Of a DNA stretch of 64,000 nt, positions 53,844 to 62,538 are shown piece by piece; position 1 is the stretch's first letter; each line of letters starts with the position of its first letter. Under the pieces are notes generated by a model. The model searched no databases. It had not been told where the DNA came from and saw only the letters and a list, made by a program, of their open reading frames with translations. Source of the DNA: Marinobacter halotolerans (lineage in GTDB: Bacteria; Pseudomonadota; Gammaproteobacteria; Pseudomonadales; Oleiphilaceae); assembly GCF_008795985.1 (NCBI RefSeq), contig NZ_VMHP01000001.1, positions 372,001 through 436,000 on the forward strand, given 5' to 3'. The position numbers and the translations under genes were made by a program.

Positions 53844-54526
53844 ACCGGGACCCGGTAGCTGTAGCCCAGTCCCCTGACCGTCTCAATCCGCGGCGGATCG
53901 TCACCGCCAAGCTTCTTTCTCAGATTACTGATATGCATGTCCAGGGTCCGGTCATAGGCTTCCAGCCGTCTGCCCAGCGCCCACTGCATCAGGTCAGTCT
54001 TGCGCACGACGCTGCCCGCATGGGCCAGCAGAACCTGCAGGACTTCGTATTCGGTGGCAGTCAGGTCCAGCACCTGGTCGTTCTGGTAGATGCGACGCTG
54101 AACGGGCTCGACCCGCAGATCCCCATAGAGCCTGCTTTCGTCCACGTCCACTTCGCTGTCCCAGGCTATACGCCTGAGCAGAGCCTGCATCCGGGCGATG
54201 AGCTCTCGCGGGTTACAGGGTTTGGGAATGTAATCGTCCGCACCCACTTCGAACCCGACGATGCGATCCGTCTCGTCGCCCCGGGCGGTCAGAAGCACCA
54301 CCGGCAGGTGAGTTTTTGCCCGCAACTGCCGAAGCACATCCAGGCCGCTGATATCCGGTAACATCACATCCAGCACCACAATATCGCAATCCTGGCCCAT
54401 GGCCAGCGACAGACCATCGTTGCCGTTAGCCGCCTCGCGCACGGTGAAGCCCTGATTGGTGAGATAGCGTGACAAAAGCGAACGAAGTTCATCATCATCT
54501 TCAACCAGCAAGACCCGGTTTTGCAT
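53840..54526 (-). CDS. OmpR/PhoB-family response regulator (CpxR-like)
   Basis: A 228-residue regulator. Receiver domain residues: acidic 'EDDDE' at 9-13, phospho-acceptor Asp in 'VVLDVMLPD' (about 52), conserved Thr in 'LLTARGDE' and Lys in 'YIPKPCNPREL' (about 103). The C-terminal winged helix ends 'RTLDMHISNLRKKLGGDD', typical of OmpR-class proteins. Start 54526 has AGGAGG upstream. A 148-bp gap separates it from the divergent acyltransferase gene and would contain the operon promoter. Confidence 0.95.
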   Translation of the reverse strand: MQNRVLLVEDDDELRSLLSRYLTNQGFTVREAANGNDGLSLAMGQDCDIVVLDVMLPDISGLDVLRQLRAKTHLPVVLLTARGDETDRIVGFEVGADDYIPKPCNPRELIARMQALLRRIAWDSEVDVDESRLYGDLRVEPVQRRIYQNDQVLDLTATEYEVLQVLLAHAGSVVRKTDLMQWALGRRLEAYDRTLDMHISNLRKKLGGDDPPRIETVRGLGYSYRVPV

Positions 54527-54674
54527 AAAACTCCTCCTGAAACCTTCCGAAAGTCTACCACGCCCTGAAACCGGGCCGCTGCGGCCAGAGGGTTTTTGCA
54601 AAACCTTTACACCATGGTCTCCAGGACAGATTCTGGCGTATGGTATCGGGAAACCCACAGGAGCTCGCCCCGAC

Positions 54675-55844
54675 ATGCCCGACCCGACTCTTCCCGAACT
54701 CACCATCACCACCTGCGAGTCCATCGAAGAGATTGGCCGGCAACAGTGGCAGGCGCTTGCCGGCACTGGCAATCCGTTCCTGAGGTATGAATTCTTCGTG
54801 GCGCTTGAGCAGTCCGGCTGCACCCGGGCAGAAACCGGCTGGCAGCCCCAGCACCTGGTTATCCGCGCAGGCGACGAGATTATGGGCGTGGCCCCTGCCT
54901 ATCTGAAAACTCACTCCATGGGCGAATACGTCTTTGATTTTGCCTGGGCCGAGGCTTATCAGCGCCACGGTCTGCCCTATTATCCGAAGTTGCTGGTCGC
55001 CATCCCCTTCACTCCCTCCCGCGGGCCCAGACTTTTAATTGATCCCGCCGTGCGAACGCGCCTCAGACCCGGTGACGTTCCCGCCTTGCTGGATTCGGTG
55101 ATTGCCGACCTGGGCGTTCACTCGTGGCACCTGTTATTCCCGGACGTCGCTGACCAGTCACTGCTTCATCAGGAAGGCGAACTGCACAGACTGGGCTGCC
55201 AGTTCCACTGGCATAACCACAATTACAGCAACTTCGATGATTTTCTGGCAGCGCTCACCTCCCGCAAGCGCAAGGCGATTCGCAAAGAGCGCCGGCAGGT
55301 GGCCGAACAGGGCATCACCTTCAAACGCTACCATGGCCGGGATATCTCTGATCATGTGCTGTCAGCGTTCTATGTGTTCTATCAGGCCACCTACCTCAAA
55401 CGTGGCCAGCGGCCCTATCTTAACGAATCCTTCTTCCAGCAGATCCGGGAACGCCTGCCGGAGCACCTGACGCTGATCATGGCTGCCCAGGACGGCCGAA
55501 TGATCGCTGGTGCCCTATTCATGAGCGGCCAGGACACGCTCTACGGTCGCTACTGGGGCTGCCTGGACGAATACAACTTTCTGCACTTCGAAACCTGTTA
55601 CTATCAGGGCATCGAATTGGCCATTGAACGGGGCCTGGCACGCTTCGATGCGGGGGCTCAAGGCGAGCACAAACTGATCCGTGGGTTTGAGCCGGTTCTG
55701 ACGCATTCCTGGCACGGCATAGCGCACCCTGATTTCCGGGAGGCCATTGCCAGGTTTACCGAGGAAGAGGCGATCCACGTCAGGGCCTATACTGATGAAG
55801 CATCAGACGCACTGCCTTTCCGTCAGCCCGGAACAAGTCAGTAG
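54675..55844 (+). CDS. GNAT-fold acyltransferase (FemAB/'peptidogalycan biosynthesis', DUF482)
   Basis: A 389-residue protein. 'FLRYEFFVALEQSGC' near 36, 'AWAEAYQRHGLPYYPKLLVAIPFTP' (in part) near 100, 'SRKRKAIRKERRQV' near 202 and 'YWGCLDEYNFLHFETCYYQGIE' (in part) near 295 and 'RFDAGAQGEHKL' are highly characteristic of the DUF482 family, which has a tandem GNAT fold and no assigned substrate. AGGAG lies about 10 bp before ATG. Divergent from the two-component system. Confidence 0.9.
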   Translation: MPDPTLPELTITTCESIEEIGRQQWQALAGTGNPFLRYEFFVALEQSGCTRAETGWQPQHLVIRAGDEIMGVAPAYLKTHSMGEYVFDFAWAEAYQRHGLPYYPKLLVAIPFTPSRGPRLLIDPAVRTRLRPGDVPALLDSVIADLGVHSWHLLFPDVADQSLLHQEGELHRLGCQFHWHNHNYSNFDDFLAALTSRKRKAIRKERRQVAEQGITFKRYHGRDISDHVLSAFYVFYQATYLKRGQRPYLNESFFQQIRERLPEHLTLIMAAQDGRMIAGALFMSGQDTLYGRYWGCLDEYNFLHFETCYYQGIELAIERGLARFDAGAQGEHKLIRGFEPVLTHSWHGIAHPDFREAIARFTEEEAIHVRAYTDEASDALPFRQPGTSQ

Positions 55845-55885
55845 CAGCCCCCTTTGCTCACCGACATGTTACAGAGGTGGTATCC

Positions 55886-56536
55886 ATGGAAACGGACTAT
55901 CTTTTCAATCTTTTAACCACCAACCACATCATTCTGCTGATCGCTGTCACGTCACTGATTGTGGCGGCCTTTGCCATTATTTCCGGTAGCTTGGCCCGAC
56001 GAAAAATGACCGAGCAGAACCATCTGGTGAAATACCGGGTGGACACTCTCTGGAAAGATATCAATGCATGGCAGGCATCGCAGTTCAACAGCCCTGGCAC
56101 CCCTGCCCAGCAGGATGTGAACGCCGGCGAACACTACGCCACGGAGAAAGCGGCTTACGAGGCTATCTGGCCTCTGGTGTGGTCGCTTCACGACAGGTTG
56201 GGCATGTTTCTACGGGCCGTAGAAGCGGATGATAATGCAGGCGAACTGCGGCTTGAGGCGCGCAATGCAGCGCTGGAGGCACGCAAAGTCCTCAACCGCG
56301 TGCGCCCCTTTTGCCAGAGCGACATTGATGAGCTGATCACGCAACTGATCGACAACCACATCAAGGCGCACCTGGCGGCCTGTCATCTGATGGATCTGCG
56401 CAAGGACGGCCTTGCCTCAAGCTCTAACCACGAAATGGCCGTCCAGAAAGAGAAGTTCCACATGCTCTACGACAACCAGGCCAAAGAAATGCTGAACCAG
56501 CTGGTCACCCTGATCAGGCGCCGGATGCTTCGTTAA
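55886..56536 (+). CDS. Hypothetical single-pass membrane protein
   Basis: A 216-residue protein with one hydrophobic segment near the N terminus (about 15-36) and a long helical cytoplasmic portion with many charged residues ('LEARNAALEARKVLNRVRPF', 'DELITQLIDNHIKAHLAAC'). Three upstream codons beginning GTG are in frame, but ATG at 55886 with AGAGGTGG 9 bp before is the better start. No family recognised. It is convergent with pncB and their stop codons overlap by four bases. Confidence 0.7.
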   Translation: METDYLFNLLTTNHIILLIAVTSLIVAAFAIISGSLARRKMTEQNHLVKYRVDTLWKDINAWQASQFNSPGTPAQQDVNAGEHYATEKAAYEAIWPLVWSLHDRLGMFLRAVEADDNAGELRLEARNAALEARKVLNRVRPFCQSDIDELITQLIDNHIKAHLAACHLMDLRKDGLASSSNHEMAVQKEKFHMLYDNQAKEMLNQLVTLIRRRMLR

Positions 56537-57903
56537 ACGCGATCACCCGTTGCTGTGACTTTGGTCAGGGTGTCCCGTTGCAGCGCCCGAAGGAAATCAC
56601 TGATCACCACCGGGTTTTCTTTCACCGGCTCCAGAGAACGGAATTGCGCCGGTAACGCATGAATCCGCTGCTTTGCCACTGCCACCTGATCATCCAGGGA
56701 CGGTATCGCGCCTTCGATGATCCGGCCATTCTTCATCACCGGCTTCAGCAATGGTTCCCCATCGAATACTTCTTCCCGGCCCGCAAGAATATCCCGAGTG
56801 ATAAAGCCGTCTGTTCCGAGCTGGCGGTAAACCTGCTTACGGCCAGGGAATGACTGCTTGCCAGGCGAGTTTTTCATGCGCGGAAGGCTGGCATACTCCG
56901 TCAGCTTGAAGGCCAGCTCCAGCGCAGCCCCATCCTTGGACGAGGCGATAGCCGTACCCACCCCGAAGCCGTCAATCGGCACATCCGTGGACACAATCTC
57001 CTCGATCTCGTATTCATCAAGCCCACCGCTGGCCATGATTTTCACGTCGGTAAAGCCCGCGTCATCCAGCAGGCGCCTGCACTGCACGGCCTCGCCCGCC
57101 AGGTCGCCGGAGTCCAGGCGAATGCCACCAATGCTGGCGTCCGTGTCGGCTTTCAGCCACTGGATGATATCTCTCACCGCATTTACCGTGTCGTAGGTGT
57201 CTACCAATAGAGTGGTTCCCGGGTACAGCCGGGCGTAGGTCCTGAAGGCGTCCATCTCACTGTCGCAGGACTGGACAAAACTGTGAGCCATGGTGCCCTT
57301 GACCGGCATATTGAAATCCAGGCCCGCCAGCACATTGCTGGTTCCGGCCAGTCCTGCCAGGCGATAGGCCCTTACACCCCGGTGGGCGGCATCCACGCCA
57401 TGGGTTCTGCGCATGCCGAAATCGACAACGGGCTTGTCTCCCGCTGCAAACCGGACACGGACAGCTTTCGAGGCCAGAACAGATTCCAGGTGTACGTAGT
57501 TCATTACCAGGCTTTCCAGCAACTGCACCTCCGCAATCGGGCCTTCAACCTCAAGCAACGGCTCTTGAGGAAACAGCGGGGTACCCTCGGCAACGGCGTG
57601 TATAGAGCCACTGAAGCGAAAGTTGCGTAGCCACTCCAGAAAGTCAGGCTGGAAGCGGTCCAGCGAATCCAGCTGCTCAATGTGCTCGTCGGTAAACCTG
57701 AGCCCTTCGACTACCTGCGCCACGTTCTGCTGGCCGCAGGCCAGAACAAAGTTCCGATGGACGGGAAGTTCGCGGAAAAACAGACTGAATACCGCAGTCT
57801 GGCCCATGCCTTCGGACCAGTAGGCCTGGGCCATGGCCAACTCATAAAGATCGACCAGCAGAGACAGGTCATTCTCTTTGACAACCGGTGGTTGCTTCAG
57901 CAC
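56533..57903 (-). CDS. pncB: Nicotinate phosphoribosyltransferase
   Basis: A 456-residue enzyme converting nicotinate plus PRPP (ATP-coupled) to nicotinate mononucleotide in NAD salvage. 'LLVDLYELAMAQAYW' at the N terminus, 'FGMRRTHGVDAAHRG' near 156, 'GTMAHSFVQSCDSEMDAFRTYARLYPGTTLLVDTYD' (in part) near 210 and 'GGIRLDSGDLAGEAVQCRRLLDDAG' (in part) are typical of the second (NAPRT) type. Start is GTG at 57903, overlapping the stop of pncA by seven bases; the two act in successive steps, nicotinamide to nicotinate to NaMN. Confidence 0.93.
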   Translation of the reverse strand: MLKQPPVVKENDLSLLVDLYELAMAQAYWSEGMGQTAVFSLFFRELPVHRNFVLACGQQNVAQVVEGLRFTDEHIEQLDSLDRFQPDFLEWLRNFRFSGSIHAVAEGTPLFPQEPLLEVEGPIAEVQLLESLVMNYVHLESVLASKAVRVRFAAGDKPVVDFGMRRTHGVDAAHRGVRAYRLAGLAGTSNVLAGLDFNMPVKGTMAHSFVQSCDSEMDAFRTYARLYPGTTLLVDTYDTVNAVRDIIQWLKADTDASIGGIRLDSGDLAGEAVQCRRLLDDAGFTDVKIMASGGLDEYEIEEIVSTDVPIDGFGVGTAIASSKDGAALELAFKLTEYASLPRMKNSPGKQSFPGRKQVYRQLGTDGFITRDILAGREEVFDGEPLLKPVMKNGRIIEGAIPSLDDQVAVAKQRIHALPAQFRSLEPVKENPVVISDFLRALQRDTLTKVTATGDRV

Positions 57904-58445
57904 AGGTCGGCGCCCTCCTGCTTCAGCTGCTCAAACACCGCTGGCGCTTCGTCTGCCCTGACGGCGCGAGTCCCGTCAGTGATCAACTCGACGGCAAAAC
58001 CATGCTTCAGGGCATCCCGCACCGTCGCCTGGACACAGACATCCAGGGCCAGACCGGCCACAAACAGCCGGTGAATGCCATGACGGCGCAGATAGCTGTC
58101 CAGCTGGGTGCCGTCGAACGCGGAATAGGCATCGGTATCAAAGGCGGTGCCCTTACTCACCCGGATCGCGGAATCCGGCAGTTCCATTTTCGGGTGAAAC
58201 TCGGCACCCGGCGTGTCCTGAACACAGTGAACCGGCCAGGGGCCACCGCGCTCCTCAAAGCTGATGTGATCCACCGTATGCCAATCACGGCTGGCCAGAA
58301 TCGGCCAGCCGGCTTCCTCCGCCTTACGGATCCACTGATTGATCACCGGGAAAATCGCGTTGCTATCGGGTACGGCCAGGCTACCGCCTTCACAGAAATC
58401 ATTCTGGACATCGACTAGCAGCAAGGCATGTTGTTCAGTACTCAT
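57897..58445 (-). CDS. pncA: Nicotinamidase (isochorismatase-like hydrolase)
   Basis: A 182-residue hydrolase deaminating nicotinamide to nicotinate. The catalytic triad is visible as Asp ('LLVDVQNDFCEGG', Asp about 11), Lys in 'RVSKGTAFD' and Cys in 'LALDVCVQATVRDAL'; 'SRDWHTVDHISF' holds metal-binding residues. Start at 58445 with AGGAGG 8 bp upstream. It is immediately upstream of pncB with overlapping ends, making a compact NAD salvage operon. Confidence 0.94.
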   Translation of the reverse strand: MSTEQHALLLVDVQNDFCEGGSLAVPDSNAIFPVINQWIRKAEEAGWPILASRDWHTVDHISFEERGGPWPVHCVQDTPGAEFHPKMELPDSAIRVSKGTAFDTDAYSAFDGTQLDSYLRRHGIHRLFVAGLALDVCVQATVRDALKHGFAVELITDGTRAVRADEAPAVFEQLKQEGADLC

Positions 58446-58498
58446 AAACGTGCCTCCTGTCTTCTCGGTAACTCCTTCAAGCCATCGGGACCAGAGGG

Positions 58499-58714
58499 TT
58501 AGCTGCCTTCAATCCTGAAGCCAATTTTCAGCACAACCTGATAGTGTCCGACTTTGCCATCCACCACGTGGCCACGGGTCTCCTGAACCTCAAACCACTC
58601 AATGTTGCGCAGATTCTTATGGCATTCGGCGATCGCATTTTCAATGGCGTCCTCGATGCTGTTCTTTGAGGACCCGACAACTTCAACCTTTTTGTAAACA
58701 TGATGATCAGACAT
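58499..58714 (-). CDS. Dodecin
   Basis: A 71-residue protein typical of dodecin, a small flavin-storage protein forming dodecamers. 'MSDHHVYKKVEVVGSS' and 'SIEDAIENAIA', 'RNIEWFEVQETRGHVVDG' (Trp stacking the flavin) and 'HYQVVLKIGFRIE' are typical. Start 58714 has AGGAGG 6 bp upstream; a longer frame is not dodecin-like. Lies 54 bp behind pncA in the same direction. Confidence 0.94.
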   Translation of the reverse strand: MSDHHVYKKVEVVGSSKNSIEDAIENAIAECHKNLRNIEWFEVQETRGHVVDGKVGHYQVVLKIGFRIEGS

Positions 58715-58894
58715 AAGACCTCCTGCTTCTGAAGTTGTATTTGGACAGACAAGTTCTGTTTCTGCCTCTACTTTCACCCTATACCAGTAACCTGAGTCCA
58801 TCAAACCAGCGTGAACTTTAGCTGCGGGATGAACTCTCAGGTCCGCCTGCCGTATATTTGACGGTAGTTCCCGGACCCCCTATGACGGATTCAC

Positions 58895-59722
58895 ATGGCG
58901 AAAATAAAACGCTGTCTTCTCGGTTTTGTGCTGACGCTCGCTGTACTGCTGGCGGGGCCGGTTTTTCTGGCCGCCTGTGCCAGCTTCCAGGACAGCAACA
59001 GCTGGCGCACCGCGGACCGCTCCAGCGCCGCCATAGCGCCGTCGCCGGAGCAGGAAAAGTCCGCAGTGGTGCAGGTTTACGCGGCCCGAGCCTTTAACTG
59101 GCGGGGTTATTTTGCGGTCCATACCTGGATCAGCACCAAGGCCGCCGGCGCCGGCCAGTATTACGTTCATGATGTGACGGGATGGCGCTACTACTCAGTG
59201 CAATCGCGGCCAGGTGTGCCGGACCGCGCCTGGTTCGGGTCAGCCCCGGCTCTGATCGCGGATATCCGTGGTGAAAAGGCCACCAGGATCATCGAGCAGC
59301 TTGATGAAGTCATAGACCGCTACCCCTACCCGACCCAGTACAAAGCCTGGCCGGGACCCAACAGCAATACCTTTGTGGCCTGGGTTATTCGTGAAATCCC
59401 GGAGTTGGAGGTCGCCCTGCCCAGCCATGCCATCGGCAAGGATTATCTGGGAGAGGATCTTTTCGCCAGGGTTCCCGGAGGCACTGGTTATCAGCTTTCG
59501 CTCGGTGGATACTTCGGCATTCTTGCGGGAACCAGGGAGGGTTTTGAGTTAAACATTCTTGGTCTTTCTCTCGGTGTTAACCCTCTGGGATTGGGTATCA
59601 AACTTCCGGGGGTTGGCGACCTGGCACTACGCAACACTAACCCAATGCCAGACGTTACCTCGCCTGAGACGGGTGCTGCCAAGACGGTCGGTGCAGGGCA
59701 GTCCTCCCAAAAAACGCTGTGA
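58895..59722 (+). CDS. DUF3750 exported protein, 3' end formed by hairpin element D
   Basis: A 275-residue protein with a hydrophobic N-terminal segment (about 9-28, possibly with a lipobox-like 'LAAC') followed by the DUF3750 pattern: 'VQVYAARAFNWRGYFAVHTW', 'YYVHDVTGWRYYSVQSRPG' and 'YPTQYKAWPGPNSNTFVAWV'. Function unknown; periplasmic or outer-membrane location. The last codons and the TGA stop (59720-59722) fall inside hairpin element D: the left arm of the element codes residues 'VGAGQSSQK' and the core supplies the final codons and the stop. Confidence 0.85.
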   Translation: MAKIKRCLLGFVLTLAVLLAGPVFLAACASFQDSNSWRTADRSSAAIAPSPEQEKSAVVQVYAARAFNWRGYFAVHTWISTKAAGAGQYYVHDVTGWRYYSVQSRPGVPDRAWFGSAPALIADIRGEKATRIIEQLDEVIDRYPYPTQYKAWPGPNSNTFVAWVIREIPELEVALPSHAIGKDYLGEDLFARVPGGTGYQLSLGGYFGILAGTREGFELNILGLSLGVNPLGLGIKLPGVGDLALRNTNPMPDVTSPETGAAKTVGAGQSSQKTL

Positions 59723-59792
59723 ACACGTCCGTGTGCGCTTGGGCTCCGCCATCCATGGCTCCGCACCTTTTTGGGAGGACTGCCCTGCACCG
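59689..59792 (+). repeat. Hairpin element D: conserved core inside locus-specific inverted repeat
   Basis: A perfect 25-bp inverted repeat (59689-59713 and 59768-59792) encloses a core of exactly 54 nt (59714-59767). The second half of the core is identical to that of element A (GCGCTTGGGCTCCGCCATCC and the following ATGGCTCCGCAC). In the first half the mini-hairpin is changed to CACGTCCGTGTG, which still pairs. The left arm lies within the 3' end of the DUF3750 gene and the core contains its stop codon. The right arm ends 26 bp from the stop of azlD on the other strand. Confidence 0.85.
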
Positions 59793-59818
59793 CCCTGTTT
59801 CAGAGTAAGCTGCCAGCG

Positions 59819-60136
59819 TCAGGCAAAACCTGCGTAACGGACAAAACCCGCTGCCGCAATACCGGCAGCGATAGAGGGCAGAGGTTTCTTGGTCGCCAGC
59901 ATTACAGCCGCAGTCGCTAACAGAGCAGCCACGGAGCCGACATCACCGCTAAAGGCCATCGGGACGATGATGGCGATCAGCACCGAGCTGGCCATGGTGT
60001 TGATGAAGCTCTCAATGCGGGGGCTGATGGTTACGAACGACATCAGGAAGACGCCGCCGAAGCGGGTTACCACGGTAACGGCAGTAATGATTGCAATGAG
60101 CGCCAACGTGCCCAGAGTGGTTGTTTCAATGGTCAT
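59819..60136 (-). CDS. azlD: Branched-chain amino acid exporter subunit AzlD
   Basis: A 105-residue membrane protein with four hydrophobic segments, of the AzlD family: 'AIITAVTVVTRFGGVFLMSF' and 'LIAIIVPMAFSGDVGSVAAL'. AzlC and AzlD together export branched-chain amino acids or analogues. It starts inside the last codons of azlC (ATGA overlap). Hairpin element D lies 26 bp beyond its stop. Confidence 0.9.
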   Translation of the reverse strand: MTIETTTLGTLALIAIITAVTVVTRFGGVFLMSFVTISPRIESFINTMASSVLIAIIVPMAFSGDVGSVAALLATAAVMLATKKPLPSIAAGIAAAGFVRYAGFA

Positions 60137-60867
60137 GACGAGCCCTCTTTCGCATGCTCATCCGGCTTCTTTTCCAGCCAGAAAAAGCCGATAGCGCCGC
60201 CTGCCAGTGCCCCGATAACCACGTGCATGTTGGGCGGCAGCCACTTCCACGCGGCCAGCGAGGAGACCGCCGCTACCGTCCAGGCGACCAGCGTTCTGGG
60301 TGATTTTTTACCCCCCAGGGCCATCGCCAGCAGGAAACAGCCAAGCACCATATCCAGGCCCAGGGACTTGGGGTTCTGCAACAGCCCACCGAAATAAACG
60401 CCGAGCCAGGTGCCAATGATCCAGGCCATCCAGATGGCAAGGCCACCGCCCAGAATGACTTCCAGATTTCGCGTTCCCCGCTGATACTCTTGGGCGGAAA
60501 CGGCCCAGTTGGCATCGGTCAGCAATAGCAGAAGGCTATAGCGGCGCCCCGGGGACATATCACGCAGCATGGGATAGAGCGAAGCGCCCATCAGCAGGTG
60601 CCTGGAATTGATGGCAAACACCACGGCAATGACTGGCAACAGGGATACTTCTCCGCCCCACATGTCCACTGCCGCAAATTGCGAGGCCCCGGCAAAGACG
60701 GTGGCGCTCATCAGCAGGGCCTGGAGCGGCTCAAGCCCCTTCTGCATGGCAGCCAGACCGAAGGCAGCGCCGAACGCCACCACGAACAATGAGATGGGAA
60801 GCAGCCGAAAGAATTCGGCGCGCACTTTGGAGGCGCTTAGCTGATAGGGATAGGAGACGCTTGTCAT
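60133..60867 (-). CDS. azlC: Branched-chain amino acid exporter subunit AzlC
   Basis: A 244-residue membrane protein with about seven hydrophobic segments; 'AFGAAFGLAAMQKGLEPLQALLMSATVFAGASQFAAVDMW' (in part) is the AzlC signature, as are 'INSRHLLMGASLYP' and 'LTDANWAVSAQEYQ'. It is the large subunit of the AzlCD exporter. Its stop overlaps the start of azlD. Confidence 0.93.
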   Translation of the reverse strand: MTSVSYPYQLSASKVRAEFFRLLPISLFVVAFGAAFGLAAMQKGLEPLQALLMSATVFAGASQFAAVDMWGGEVSLLPVIAVVFAINSRHLLMGASLYPMLRDMSPGRRYSLLLLLTDANWAVSAQEYQRGTRNLEVILGGGLAIWMAWIIGTWLGVYFGGLLQNPKSLGLDMVLGCFLLAMALGGKKSPRTLVAWTVAAVSSLAAWKWLPPNMHVVIGALAGGAIGFFWLEKKPDEHAKEGSS

Positions 60868-60935
60868 TTTAGCAAGCTAATGAATTCCAGTATCCAAACG
60901 TATAGGTAGATGCCGCAAAAGCCGAATTCTTCCGA

Positions 60936-61826
60936 CTAAAGTTGCTGCAGCGTGTGCTCCAGAGTTTCACTGATGCTGGCGTTGAGCTTCAGGTCGACCA
61001 GGGAATCGGCCCGGGTGCGGCCCAGATTCAGCGTAGCAATGGGCCGGGACCATTCCGTGGCATAGCGACAGAACCGGAAGCCCGAATACACCATCAGGGA
61101 GGAGCCGATCACCAGCAAGCCGTCGCTGGCTTTCAGGGCATCAAGGGCGGAGTGGACCCGCTGCTTCGGTACATAGTCCCCGAAAAACACCACGTCGGGT
61201 TTGAGAATACCGCCGCAAGCCTCGCAGTCGGCAATGTCAAAGCGGGAAAAGTCCACGTCCAGGTCTGCGTCGCCGTCCGGCGCTGCGGTTGCCGAATAGC
61301 CACCAAAGCCGGGGTTGAGCTCTGCACAGCGCTGATGGACAAGGTCGCGGGTGGAGCGCTCACCACAGGACATGCAGATGACTTCATCGGCACGGCCGTG
61401 CAGATCCATGACCGTTCGGCTGCCAGCTTTCTGGTGCAGGCGATCCACATTCTGGGTAACCAGCAGATCGCTATGGCCCAACGCCTCAAGTTCCGCGATC
61501 TGTCGGTGGGCGGGGTTCGGGCTGGCGTTTCGGATGACCGGCCAGCCAATCAGGCTGCGCCCCCAATAACGCTGCCGTGTGGGCAGGCTGGCCATGAACT
61601 CGCCATGCTGTACCGGCTGTTTACGCTTCCAACTGCCCTCTCCGTCACGATAATCCGGAATACCGGAATCGGTGCTTACGCCTGCGCCGGTGAGGATCAA
61701 CAGCCGGGGGTGCTGGCGAATGAAATCCGCCAGGAGCTCGCCGGCCTGACCGGGCTCGTGGCTAACCAACGGTTGGTCGCCAACCGGCATGGAAACGCCT
61801 CTGACAGGATTTCGGATTTCAGACAT
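60936..61826 (-). CDS. Sir2-family NAD-dependent deacylase, SIRT4-like (class II), zinc-binding
   Basis: A 296-residue sirtuin. 'LLILTGAGVSTDSGIPDYRD' gives the NAD loop with the SIRT4-type 'GIPDYR', 'TQNVDRLHQKAGS' and the catalytic His in 'MDLHGRAD'. Zinc Cys pairs are present: 'CMSC' and 'CEAC'. The class II type is related to lipoamidase/deacylase activity in the human SIRT4. ATG at 61826 is the likely start; two GTG codons lie just upstream. Unlike the sirtuin at 14129, it retains the zinc ligands. Confidence 0.9.
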   Translation of the reverse strand: MSEIRNPVRGVSMPVGDQPLVSHEPGQAGELLADFIRQHPRLLILTGAGVSTDSGIPDYRDGEGSWKRKQPVQHGEFMASLPTRQRYWGRSLIGWPVIRNASPNPAHRQIAELEALGHSDLLVTQNVDRLHQKAGSRTVMDLHGRADEVICMSCGERSTRDLVHQRCAELNPGFGGYSATAAPDGDADLDVDFSRFDIADCEACGGILKPDVVFFGDYVPKQRVHSALDALKASDGLLVIGSSLMVYSGFRFCRYATEWSRPIATLNLGRTRADSLVDLKLNASISETLEHTLQQL

Positions 61827-61923
61827 ACACACCACAGTATGAAAAGGATCTTATTACTCTAGGGCGCAAATCGGCTTATGCCAACACCTGGTGCTGGAAA
61901 TACACCGGAACATGGCCGTAGAC

Positions 61924-61933
61924 TTGTGCACAA
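61924..61933 (+). promoter_or_regulatory. Palindrome TTGTGCACAA upstream of ohrR
   Basis: A perfect 10-bp palindrome 27 bp before the ohrR start, with TTG/CAA ends like those of known OhrR operators. A partial resemblance (TTGCGCGCCA and TTGTGCGCTA) occurs before ohr at 62450-62480. A possible autoregulatory site. Confidence 0.4.
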
Positions 61934-61960
61934 ATTCCTGGTGCAACGGTTTTTACTGTC

Positions 61961-62410
61961 ATGGCCAAAGACGACTCCTGCTCCGAACTGCTTCTGGACA
62001 ACCAGCTGTGTTTCGCCCTCTATTCCACGTCATTGATGATGACCAAAACCTACAAACCCCTCCTCAAGGCCCTGGACCTGACCTATCCCCAGTACCTGGC
62101 GATGCTGGTGCTCTGGGAAGAGGATGGCATTACAGTCAGTCAGATCAGCAAGCGCTTGCTGACCGATCCGGGCTCGCTGACCCCGCTGCTAAAGCGTTTG
62201 GAAGCCGACGGCCTGCTTACGCGGGTCCGGCCCAAAGAGGATGAACGGGTGGTTCAGCTCTACCTCACCACCGAAGGACTGGCACTCAAGGATAAGGCCC
62301 GGACCATTCCGGGCTGCATCGTTAATGCCAGCGGCCAGAGTGTCTCGGAACTCATGGAGCTGAAGCGCCAACTACTGAAACTACGTGAGAACCTGAAACC
62401 GCTGTCCTAG
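61961..62410 (+). CDS. ohrR: OhrR organic-peroxide-sensing MarR-family repressor
   Basis: A 149-residue winged-helix repressor of the MarR family. The redox-sensing Cys is in 'LDNQLCFALYS' (Cys17), the position conserved in OhrR; a second Cys near 113 may form the disulphide of the two-Cys type. 'YPQYLAMLVLWEEDGITVSQ' and 'DPGSLTPLLKRLEADGLLTR' are the DNA-binding part. The neighbouring gene is ohr, the usual target: oxidised OhrR releases the operator. A clear ribosome site before ATG is lacking. Confidence 0.93.
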   Translation: MAKDDSCSELLLDNQLCFALYSTSLMMTKTYKPLLKALDLTYPQYLAMLVLWEEDGITVSQISKRLLTDPGSLTPLLKRLEADGLLTRVRPKEDERVVQLYLTTEGLALKDKARTIPGCIVNASGQSVSELMELKRQLLKLRENLKPLS

Positions 62411-62538
62411 CCACGGCCAGATAGGAGTCAGGCATTCACTTCTGTAATTACCTTGCGCGCCAATCTTTTGTGCGCTAGGTTAGTACTGAAAATACGGATC
62501 AAGTAACAAGCCGAAAATGAATACAAGGAGATCAGACC

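Noticed and set aside
60942..61862. Long plus-strand open frame opposite the SIRT4-like sirtuin.
   Set aside because: The sirtuin on the minus strand has all catalytic motifs; the plus-strand product has none.
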